Origin: Bacteroidota bacterium
GTDB taxonomy: Bacteria > Bacteroidota > Bacteroidia > NS11-12g > UBA9320
Assembly (NCBI GenBank): GCA_003485825.1
Contig: DNHN01000292.1
Span: 1 to 6,904 of the forward strand
DNA: 6,904 nucleotides
Direction of reading: 5' to 3'
In this document: positions 1 through 5,687 of the stretch, piece after piece
Position numbering within the stretch: position 1 is the stretch's first letter
How the letters are laid out: every line of letters starts with the position of its first letter
The notes under the pieces: generated by a model
Seen by the model: only the letters and a program-made list of their open reading frames with translations
The model's database searches: none
What the model was told of the DNA's origin: nothing
Program-made: the position numbers and the translations under genes

Positions 1-377
1 CTGATCCCGACAAAATGATGCCACCTCCACCAAATGCTAAGCTCTCCTCAGATCAAATAGCACTCATTAGTAAATGGATACAGCAAGGTGCCAAGAACAA
101 TAAATGCAATGAGTGCGATACCACCAATGTTTCATACAGTGTGCAAGTCACTTCTATTATGAATAATTGTGTCTCTTGTCACAACGCATCAAGCCCAAGC
201 GGCAACATCCGCTTAGATAATTATACTAATGTAAAAACACAAGTGGATAATGGCAAATTGATAGGAAGTATAGAACATAAAGCTGGCTTTAGTCCCATGC
301 CACAAGGGGGTAAACTTTCGGATTGCAACATAGCGATTATTAATAAATGGTTAACGGAAGGAGCTTTAAATAACTAG
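1..377 (+). CDS. c-type cytochrome-like protein, 3' part (5' end outside window)
   Basis: The reading frame is open to the left edge (first full codon at 3, reading DPDKMMPPPP), so the true start is upstream and the Met at 15 is internal. The visible part starts with the tail of one heme domain: a Met-Pro-rich KMMPPP loop, a likely axial-Met region, then a helix ending in KWIQQGAKNN. A complete second domain follows, with heme motif CVSCH (residues 52-56 counting from the Met at 15), a PMPQGGKLS loop whose Met95 is the probable axial ligand, and a closing NKWLTEGALNN helix. This layout resembles planctomycete-type cytochrome c (PSCyt1-like) domains. Covalent heme attachment in the periplasm and electron transfer are inferred from the motif; the redox partner is unknown. 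The second domain is closely similar to the next gene, which starts 2 bases after this stop. Cys34 and Cys104 lie outside the heme motif and recur in that paralogue. Confidence 0.85.
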   Translation, partial: DPDKMMPPPPNAKLSSDQIALISKWIQQGAKNNKCNECDTTNVSYSVQVTSIMNNCVSCHNASSPSGNIRLDNYTNVKTQVDNGKLIGSIEHKAGFSPMPQGGKLSDCNIAIINKWLTEGALNN

Positions 378-379
378 AA

Positions 380-742
380 ATGAATAAAACAATAACTCTC
401 TTACTTTTACTCTTTTTCTTAGCTGGTTGCTACTACGATAATGAAGAAGAATTATATCCTACGACAAACTGCGACACATCAGATATGTCCTACAGCAGCA
501 ATATACTACCCATACTTCAAAACTACGGCTGCTTAACCTGCCACTCCAATGCAAACCCACAAGGTAGCGTAGATCTCGAAGGGTATAATGATGTTACCAC
601 TTGGGTAAATAACGAAAAACTACTGAAAAGTATACAGCACGCTCCTGACGCAAGTAACATGCCTAAAAGTCAAGCTAAAATGGCGGAGTGTGATATCAAT
701 AAAATAGAAGCCTGGATCACTAACGGAGCACCAAATAACTAA
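380..742 (+). CDS. Small c-type cytochrome-like lipoprotein
   Basis: This 120-residue protein has a Lys-containing N-terminus, a Leu/Phe-rich core and a lipobox LAGC with the lipidated Cys at 17, so it is predicted to be a lipoprotein. After an acidic linker (DNEEEL) comes a single heme-c domain of about 90 residues: heme motif CLTCH at 51-55, a probable axial Met94 in NMPK, and a C-terminal helix ending AWITNGAPNN. It aligns almost without gaps with the second domain of the preceding gene (shared features: CDT, SYS, CxxCH, the MP loop, the final W-x5-NN), which points to tandem duplication. Cys31 and Cys104 are also shared and could form a disulfide. The start is fixed by the signal sequence and lies 2 bases after the previous stop, so translational coupling is likely. 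A role as an envelope electron carrier is inferred; the partner is unknown. Confidence 0.88.
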   Translation: MNKTITLLLLLFFLAGCYYDNEEELYPTTNCDTSDMSYSSNILPILQNYGCLTCHSNANPQGSVDLEGYNDVTTWVNNEKLLKSIQHAPDASNMPKSQAKMAECDINKIEAWITNGAPNN

Positions 743-749
743 ACCACTT

Positions 750-1196
750 ATGAAAAAACCAATCTTTCTTCTCATACTACTGATAGCTCTTGGAGCCTTC
801 TTGTATGCATACAGAGCGTACAATAAACCACACACAGATGTGGCGTCTACAGAAGCAGCAGAAACTATTTCTGCTTCCGCAATTTTCCAAGCATTTGAAT
901 TAGACGATTCGGCTGCTATGGTGAAATACTCCGATAAGGTAATAGCTATACATGGACTTCTACTTAATCGGGATCTTAGCAATGAAAAAGAACCTCAAAT
1001 TGTTCTAGAAGGCAATGGATACGATGGATTTATACGTTGTGGGTTTAAACCAGAATACTTGGACAAACTCCTATCGCTTCAAGATAGCACTACCGCACAT
1101 CTTAAAGGAATCTGTATGGGAATGAACGGATCTGAAGAACTAGATTTACTCGCCGATAAAGACGTAGTACTCTCAAATTGCACACTTATTGATTAA
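750..1196 (+). CDS. Membrane-anchored OB-fold protein (tRNA_anti-like family)
   Basis: The protein has 148 residues. Residues 4-20 form a hydrophobic segment after MKKP, followed by YRAYNKPHTDVAS. A transmembrane anchor followed by a KPH-[RT]-DV stretch is typical of the Bacteroidota tRNA_anti-like (OB-fold) family as I know it. The rest fits a short helix (SASAIFQAFELDDSAAMVKYSDK) and then a beta-rich OB fold: VIAIHGLL, PQIVLEG, FIRCGF, AHLKGICMG and DVVLSNCTLI. Cys97, Cys122 and Cys144 are in the strands. Despite the family name there is no evidence for tRNA binding, and the anchor implies that the domain faces the periplasm. The start follows the previous stop by 7 bases and the next gene begins 11 bases downstream, so it is probably co-transcribed with the cytochromes and the YceI gene. 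The biochemical role is unknown. Confidence 0.8.
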   Translation: MKKPIFLLILLIALGAFLYAYRAYNKPHTDVASTEAAETISASAIFQAFELDDSAAMVKYSDKVIAIHGLLLNRDLSNEKEPQIVLEGNGYDGFIRCGFKPEYLDKLLSLQDSTTAHLKGICMGMNGSEELDLLADKDVVLSNCTLID

Positions 1197-1207
1197 TATA
1201 TAAAACC

Positions 1208-1771
1208 ATGAAAAAAATAACCATACTTACATTAGCTACCATCTGTTTTGGAATGATGGCATTTACCAGTCACAGTGGAGGCATTTTTAAGACCAACACT
1301 GGAAATATCAACTTCTTCAGTCATACACCTATAGAAGACATCACTGCAGATAATCACAAGGTAAAAACCGCCTTTGATGCCACTTCTGGCAAAATGCAGT
1401 TTAGCGCATTGATCAAGGATTTCGAATTCCCTAAGGCACTCATGCAAGAACACTTTAATGAGAATTACATGGAGAGCACTACTTTCCCGAAGTCTACATT
1501 CAGCGGAATGATAGAAAATGTCGCAGCCATTAAAACAGGCGAAAATGGAATCTACAAATCTACAGTAAGTGGTAAGCTTACTATCAAAGATGTAACCAAA
1601 GACGTATCTACAGAAGGTACGTTTACTGTAAAAGATGGAGTCGTGAATGCCAAGACTACTTTTGTCATTAATCCTACGGACTATAACATCGAAATACCTA
1701 AAAGTGTAGCTGGGAAAATCTCAAAGGAGATCAAGATTACTGTAGACGCAGACTACAGACACGCACACTAA
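1208..1771 (+). CDS. YceI-like periplasmic protein
   Basis: The protein has 187 residues, the usual size for YceI proteins. Residues 1-21 are a signal peptide (MKKITIL, then a hydrophobic stretch to MMAFTS). The mature part carries family landmarks: a beta-rich first half with SGKMQFSALIKDFEF, the segment LMQEHFNENYMESTTFPKS around residues 78-96, the strand VSGKLTIKDVTKDV, and FVINPTDYNIEIP near the C-terminus. YceI proteins fold as a lipocalin-like barrel, and some bind polyisoprenoid chains such as quinones; the ligand here is not shown. The gene follows the OB-fold gene by 11 bases and belongs to the same cluster as two heme proteins. That makes a lipid/quinone-linked redox role reasonable but inferred. 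A 76-base gap follows. Confidence 0.9.
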   Translation: MKKITILTLATICFGMMAFTSHSGGIFKTNTGNINFFSHTPIEDITADNHKVKTAFDATSGKMQFSALIKDFEFPKALMQEHFNENYMESTTFPKSTFSGMIENVAAIKTGENGIYKSTVSGKLTIKDVTKDVSTEGTFTVKDGVVNAKTTFVINPTDYNIEIPKSVAGKISKEIKITVDADYRHAH

Positions 1772-1847
1772 ATTAGCACTCACTGGTCCGGAGTAGCTTT
1801 GGTTGTCCCTGAGTATAATCCGCGCCCTAGACTTATAAACCGAATAT
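1772..1847 (+). promoter_or_regulatory. Intergenic gap with candidate Bacteroidota promoter
   Basis: The gap between the YceI and beta-barrel genes is 76 bases, against 2-11 bases between the upstream genes. It contains TAGCTTTG at 1794-1801, a full match to the Bacteroidota -7 consensus TAnnTTTG. No clean -33 TTG is present; the nearest is TTA at 1773-1775, with an 18-base spacer. If used, it would give a leader of about 40 bases and independent expression of the beta-barrel gene. No convincing hairpin terminator was seen here. The call rests on one short motif and is weak. Confidence 0.25.
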
Positions 1848-2714
1848 ATGCTCAGAAGTACTTTAATACTGTTTTCTATTTTCACTGTTTACGCAGGAAA
1901 TAGTCAAACGCTAGACTTGTTGGACGATGATGAAAGTTCTCCTACTACAGAATACACCTTTGCTACGTTTAAGACCAATAGAGTGGTGAATGGGCACAGT
2001 ATTGAGACTGTAGCTAAAAATGAGTTTGATTTTAAAATATCCCATCGTTTTGGATTTCTAAGTGGTGGTCCTTACGATTTATTTGGACTAGATCAAGCCA
2101 CTATGCGTATAGGCGGAGACTACGGCATCACAGATAATCTGAATGTAGGTCTTGGCCGTAGCAATGTAGATAAGACCTATGATGGCTTTATCAAATATAA
2201 ATTCCTTAAGCAAAGTACAGGCGAAAAAAACATGCCTGTCACTGCCACGTGGATTAGTCATGTAGGAATGGCGACTATAAAATGGACACAGCCCAATAGA
2301 GAAAACTACATAAGTAGCAGAATGCATTACACGCATCAACTGCTCGTAGCTCGAAAGTTCACCGAAGGTCTGAGCATCCAACTAAGTCCGACTTTGGTGC
2401 ATAAAAACTTAGTAGATTCCTTATCACGTCCAAATGATATACTGGCAATTGGAGCAGGGTTGCGCCAAAAATTATCCCATCGTACTTCTATAAATCTGGA
2501 GTATTACTATGTACTTCCAAATCAATTGGAAACTGACAAAACCAAATCACTTTCTATTGGTTTTGATATAGAAACAGGAGGTCACGTTTTTCAATTGTTC
2601 TTTACCAATGGTCAGGCAGCTTTTGAAAAAGGATTCATCACCGATACTAAAGCCAAATGGCTTGATGGTGATGTTCGGTTTGGCTTTAACATAGCAAGAG
2701 TATTTAATTTCTAA
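1848..2714 (+). CDS. DUF5777-like outer-membrane beta-barrel protein
   Basis: The protein has 288 residues. A signal peptide (about residues 1-19, ending near GNSQ) is followed by an acidic stretch, LDLLDDDES. The next part, TFKTNRVVNGHSIET followed by DFKISHRFGFLSGG, YDLFGLDQATMRIGGDYG and LNVGLGRS, matches what I recall of the DUF5777 beta-barrel family of Bacteroidota. The remainder alternates polar and hydrophobic residues in strand-length blocks and ends in phenylalanine (RVFNF), the usual C-terminal signal of outer-membrane barrels. DUF5777 genes commonly lie near YceI and cytochrome genes in this phylum; this is family knowledge from memory, not a search. No enzymatic motif is visible, and the function (pore, lipid transfer or scaffold) is unknown. 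The ATG at 1848 is chosen because the signal peptide begins there. Confidence 0.82.
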   Translation: MLRSTLILFSIFTVYAGNSQTLDLLDDDESSPTTEYTFATFKTNRVVNGHSIETVAKNEFDFKISHRFGFLSGGPYDLFGLDQATMRIGGDYGITDNLNVGLGRSNVDKTYDGFIKYKFLKQSTGEKNMPVTATWISHVGMATIKWTQPNRENYISSRMHYTHQLLVARKFTEGLSIQLSPTLVHKNLVDSLSRPNDILAIGAGLRQKLSHRTSINLEYYYVLPNQLETDKTKSLSIGFDIETGGHVFQLFFTNGQAAFEKGFITDTKAKWLDGDVRFGFNIARVFNF

Positions 2715-2746
2715 ACCATTCGTTAAACTGATGTAAACTAAACACT

Positions 2747-5263
2747 ATCAAAAGAATTCTACTCATATCGCTTGTTACTCTCGCCCTCTTCAGAGCGGAA
2801 GCTACACATATAGTGGGTGGTGAAATAATATATACTATAGTCAACGCAGATCAAAATCAGTATCGAGTCTTTGTTCAACTTTTTTTCGATTGCGAGAATG
2901 GAAATCCAGGTGCTATAAAAGAAGACGATGTTCTTATAATCTCCCAGTGGGATGCCGTGACTGGAGCGTATCAAGGGGATTTCGAAATTAACAAAATAAC
3001 TACAAAAAGTGTAACCGAGAACTCAAGTTACAACTGTGTTAAAAATCCAGGAAATGTTTGTGTTTCCGCTTCGCAGTACTTTACGACGCGCACTATCAAT
3101 CCTGGAACAAATGGCGTAATTCTTAGCTGGCAAAGGTGCTGTAGAAACGACAAAATTGACAATATTATCAATCCAGGCAGCTCGGGATTTACTGCATGGA
3201 CCAAAATCCCACCGAAAAGTATCCCTAACAATAGTGCCTTTATACCTGAAATTCCACCGATTTACGTCTGTATAGACGCCCCACTTTCCATAGACCAAAG
3301 TGCGATAGACGTTGATGGGGATTCCTTAGTATACTCGTTTATGACGCCTTTTTTAGGTGGCGCAGATGATCCTCCTCAACGCAGAAGACCAAGTACTCTA
3401 GCACAATATGAATCTCCTCCCTTTAGAAAAGTACAATGGAGACCTCCCTACAATATAGCCAACCAATTATTTGGATCCCCTGCATTCAATATTAACTCGC
3501 AAACAGGAGAAGTCACCATAACTCCAACTGAAACTGGGGTATTTGCCATTGGAATACTAGTAAGTGAATTTAGAAACGGTGTGCTAGTTGGTGAAACCCG
3601 CAGAGATTATCAAATCACCGTGATCAATTGCCAATTTGATATATTGGCCAATTATAAAATATCCGGAGGAACTGCAGTAGGCGGTATCTATACTTTCGAA
3701 TGTGGCGATACTATAAACATTATAAATACCAGCATCGTGAAGGCAGGATTAGCAGCCAAGTATTTTTGGGATTTCGGAGACCTTAGCACTACTTCAGATA
3801 CATTAACCACCTTTGATAAAAATGTTCCTGTAAGTTATATCTATCCAGGTAATGGCGACTATACCATCACCCTAAAAGTCACTTCCAGTATTTGCGATGA
3901 TGACTATACATATGGTGTGAGAATCCGAAGTACTAAATCCTTTGAGCTTGGGCCAGACATCGTATTCTGTGAACCTTTTGAACAAACTATTGATACCCGA
4001 GTGAGGGACGGGATTAGTTACTCTTGGAACACTGGCGCAACAACTCCAAGTATCTCCACCTCACAGGAAGGAACCTATATCGTAGAAGTCTCTTACGGAC
4101 AATGTAGTTATAGTGATACTATCACTCTATCGTCTGACCCTGTGCCCCAATTTGAAATTCCAGAAGACACCTTAGTGTGTGATACCATAGATCTTATCCT
4201 CGATGTTGGCGTAAGTGGTCTCAACTACCAGTGGAATACTACCCCTATCCAAAATACTTCAAGTATTCGGGTACAAAATGCGGGACAGTATATTGTAACC
4301 GTGAGTAATACTAACTGTATCATTAAAGATACCACTCGGGTATGGCAGCCTACCACGCCAAATGTTGAAGATGCTTCTTACTGCGATGATTTCAGCCATT
4401 TTGTAGATCTCGGTGATATAGAAAAAGCAACCTACCTGTGGTCTAACGGCGCCACGAGTTCTTCAACTACATTTACTAGCGGAGGACTCAAATGGGTAAG
4501 AATAAATCAAAGACATTGTCCAAACTCAGATTCTTTCACCATTAGTAATCCTCTTATTGAATTAGAATTAGGTCCAGATATACATTTTTGCGATGTGCTG
4601 GATACTACGTTGGATGCTGGTCCGTCTGGAATAAAGTATACGTGGAGCACAGGAGATACTACCCAAACCATACGTGTATTTACTGCAGATCGATATACTG
4701 TAGAAGTTGAAAATTCAGGAGGATGCACATCCTCAGACAGTATAGAACTTACCCTAAGTCAATCCCCCGAAATAGACTTAGGTGAGGATACCACTATCTG
4801 TGTAAACTCTCCTACAGCCATTGGGGTAGCTATCCCCTTTCCCATCTACTCTTGGAATACAGGTGAATCCACACCATACATCACGACTCAGAGTGAAGGC
4901 CAATACACATTAGAAGTTACAGACGATTTGGGCTGCAGTGGTGGAGACAGCTTATACATTACTCTAGACCCGGAAGCACTACCTAGCGTCTTGTATGTGC
5001 CCAATGCATTCACTCCCAATGAAGACAATCTGAATGAGTTATTCCCCTACGCCGATGAAGTCATACAACCTGGATACTACATCGCGGTATACTCCCGATG
5101 GGGTGAGAAACTATTTGATTCGAGAGAGACGAATACTACCAATTGGGACGGGTACTACCAAGGAGAAAAAGTCCCCCCAACAACCTACATGTACTTCATG
5201 TACTATAGAGGATGTGACGGCAATGCACGCACAAATAAAGGAACCGTACACGTCATTTACTAA
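2747..5263 (+). CDS. Large T9SS-exported adhesin-like protein with gliding-type C-terminal domain
   Basis: From the ATC at 2747 the frame encodes about 838 residues. The beginning (IKRILLISLVTLALF, then RAEA) is a complete signal peptide with an A-x-A cleavage site, followed by THIVGGEI, the usual mature start of this Bacteroidota family. The frame closes at TGA 2729-2731, and no ATG, GTG or TTG lies between it and the signal peptide. The first standard start is the GTG at 2813, which is the Val of HIVGGE and would remove the export signal. After the N-terminal module (motifs SWQRCCRN and DVDGDSLVYSF) come a PKD domain (about 3655-3928, with YFWDFGD), five Cys-paired repeats and a C-terminal sorting domain. 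Known relatives are secreted by the type IX system and attached to the cell surface, where they act in adhesion or gliding. The specific role and ligand are unknown. Confidence 0.88.
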   Translation: MKRILLISLVTLALFRAEATHIVGGEIIYTIVNADQNQYRVFVQLFFDCENGNPGAIKEDDVLIISQWDAVTGAYQGDFEINKITTKSVTENSSYNCVKNPGNVCVSASQYFTTRTINPGTNGVILSWQRCCRNDKIDNIINPGSSGFTAWTKIPPKSIPNNSAFIPEIPPIYVCIDAPLSIDQSAIDVDGDSLVYSFMTPFLGGADDPPQRRRPSTLAQYESPPFRKVQWRPPYNIANQLFGSPAFNINSQTGEVTITPTETGVFAIGILVSEFRNGVLVGETRRDYQITVINCQFDILANYKISGGTAVGGIYTFECGDTINIINTSIVKAGLAAKYFWDFGDLSTTSDTLTTFDKNVPVSYIYPGNGDYTITLKVTSSICDDDYTYGVRIRSTKSFELGPDIVFCEPFEQTIDTRVRDGISYSWNTGATTPSISTSQEGTYIVEVSYGQCSYSDTITLSSDPVPQFEIPEDTLVCDTIDLILDVGVSGLNYQWNTTPIQNTSSIRVQNAGQYIVTVSNTNCIIKDTTRVWQPTTPNVEDASYCDDFSHFVDLGDIEKATYLWSNGATSSSTTFTSGGLKWVRINQRHCPNSDSFTISNPLIELELGPDIHFCDVLDTTLDAGPSGIKYTWSTGDTTQTIRVFTADRYTVEVENSGGCTSSDSIELTLSQSPEIDLGEDTTICVNSPTAIGVAIPFPIYSWNTGESTPYITTQSEGQYTLEVTDDLGCSGGDSLYITLDPEALPSVLYVPNAFTPNEDNLNELFPYADEVIQPGYYIAVYSRWGEKLFDSRETNTTNWDGYYQGEKVPPTTYMYFMYYRGCDGNARTNKGTVHVIY
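3944..4968 (+). repeat. Five divergent Ig-like protein repeats in the adhesin
   Basis: Five units of about 65-70 residues start near 3944, 4154, 4361, 4565 and 4775. Each has an early Cys (FCEPF, VCDTI, YCDDF, FCDVL, ICVNS) and a central aromatic-x-Trp turn (YSWNTG, YQWNTT, YLWSNG, YTWSTG, YSWNTG). Each then has a G-x-Y/W-x-V strand and a late Cys before Asp-Ser/Thr (QCSYSD, NCIIKD, HCPNSD, GCTSSD, GCSGGD). The paired Cys suggests one disulfide per unit. Units 1, 4 and 5 begin with a (E/D)LG(P/E)D motif. The repeats have diverged at DNA level and are therefore old, not a recent expansion. They probably form a stalk holding the N-terminal module away from the surface. Confidence 0.8.
4988..5260 (+). 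other. Gliding-type (type B) T9SS C-terminal sorting domain
   Basis: The last 91 residues begin VLYVPNAFTPNED, continue through YSRWGEKLFDS and TNWDGYYQGEKVPPTTYMY, and end NKGTVHVIY. These are the hallmarks of the gliding-motility-associated C-terminal domain (TIGR04131-like) that directs proteins through the type IX secretion system. It ends exactly at the stop codon, as expected for a sorting domain. It differs from the shorter type A sorting tail. Surface attachment is known for the family and inferred here. Confidence 0.9.
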
Positions 5264-5685
5264 AGCATAATCAATGCTTGCCTATCCATCTCAAAAGTCA
5301 TTTGACTAATGAGGATCTCATCCAATACACGCCACTCAAAATTATGGTAATTTGTTCCACCTAAACGCGTAGGCTGTGCAGTCGACATCGTCCTTACGGT
5401 CTCCTCCGTATGCACTAGGTAGTGGATAGCGACCACTTGGTCCTCTTCTTTAAATACACTTTGAATAAAATTCTCTGTAGTGTGCACATGGCCTTTTACT
5501 TCTATCTTCACTCCTAGCTCCTCCATAAACTCACACTTCACGCATTCTACTGGGCCTTCTCCATATTCCAACCCTCCTCCAGGTAGCTTCAACATCTTAA
5601 ATCCTTTAATTTCTTCATTGCTGACTAAAATTTTATCGTCTTTTTGCCAAATACCATAGACACGAATGTTAAATTTGCTCACCAT
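5260..5685 (-). CDS. Nudix hydrolase with Cys-substituted Nudix box
   Basis: The protein has 141 residues from the ATG at 5685-5683 (MVSKFNIRVYG). An ATG at 5694 and a TTG at 5697 in the same frame would add 3-4 residues. The 5685 start is preferred because relatives I recall begin within a few residues of KFNIRVYG. The fold is typical: beta strand NIRVYGIWQKDDKILVS, then LPGGGLEYGEG opening the Nudix box. The box G-x5-E-x7-R-E-U-x-E-E-x-G-U maps to residues 37-59, and all positions fit except that the Arg is Cys51 (KCEFMEELGV). The catalytic and metal-binding Glu52, Glu55 and Glu56 are present. Nudix enzymes cleave nucleoside diphosphates linked to a second group; the substrate here cannot be told. 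The C-terminal part, including FEWRVLDEI, resembles that of small cytoplasmic Nudix proteins. Both ends abut neighbouring genes with no spacer. Confidence 0.9.
   Translation of the reverse strand: MVSKFNIRVYGIWQKDDKILVSNEEIKGFKMLKLPGGGLEYGEGPVECVKCEFMEELGVKIEVKGHVHTTENFIQSVFKEEDQVVAIHYLVHTEETVRTMSTAQPTRLGGTNYHNFEWRVLDEILISQMTFEMDRQALIML
5263..5279. terminator. Weak inverted repeat at convergent gene ends
   Basis: AAGCAT and ATGCTT form a perfect 6-bp stem around a 5-base loop, right at the overlapping stop codons of the adhesin and Nudix genes. On either strand there is no run of T after the stem, and the stem is not GC-rich, so it is a poor intrinsic terminator. It may serve as a bidirectional transcript-end or stability element, or be chance. 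Confidence 0.25.
5618..5646 (+). promoter_or_regulatory. Possible pyrC promoter inside the Nudix gene
   Basis: With only 2 bases between the divergent start codons, any pyrC promoter must lie within the Nudix coding sequence. TTG at 5618-5620, an 18-base spacer and TCTTTTTG at 5639-5646 fit the Bacteroidota TTG / TAnnTTTG pattern with one mismatch in the -7 element. This would give a leader of roughly 35 bases. Such a match is easily found by chance in AT-rich DNA. Confidence 0.22.
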
Positions 5686-5687
5686 AT

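Noticed and set aside
15..17. ATG at 15 as the true start of the first gene
   Set aside because: The frame continues to the left edge, and PDKMMPPPP is the axial-Met loop in the middle of a heme domain, so the gene begins upstream.
620..982. Minus-strand open frame of 120 codons
   Set aside because: It lies opposite the lipoprotein and OB-fold genes, has no recognisable domain, and its composition looks like an antisense shadow.
2088..2381. Minus-strand open frame of 97 codons
   Set aside because: It is opposite the beta-barrel gene and shows no family motif or plausible start context.
2731..2736. ATG followed at once by TAA as a frameshifted adhesin start or leader peptide
   Set aside because: It is in a different frame and stops after one codon. 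The ATC at 2747 matches the expected start position without requiring a frameshift.
2813..2815. GTG as the start of the large adhesin
   Set aside because: It is the Val of the conserved HIVGGE motif, and using it would remove a complete in-frame signal peptide that an exported protein needs.
5034..5270. Plus-strand open frame of 78 codons in another frame
   Set aside because: It overlaps the conserved C-terminal sorting domain of the adhesin, and its translation shows no domain or signal.
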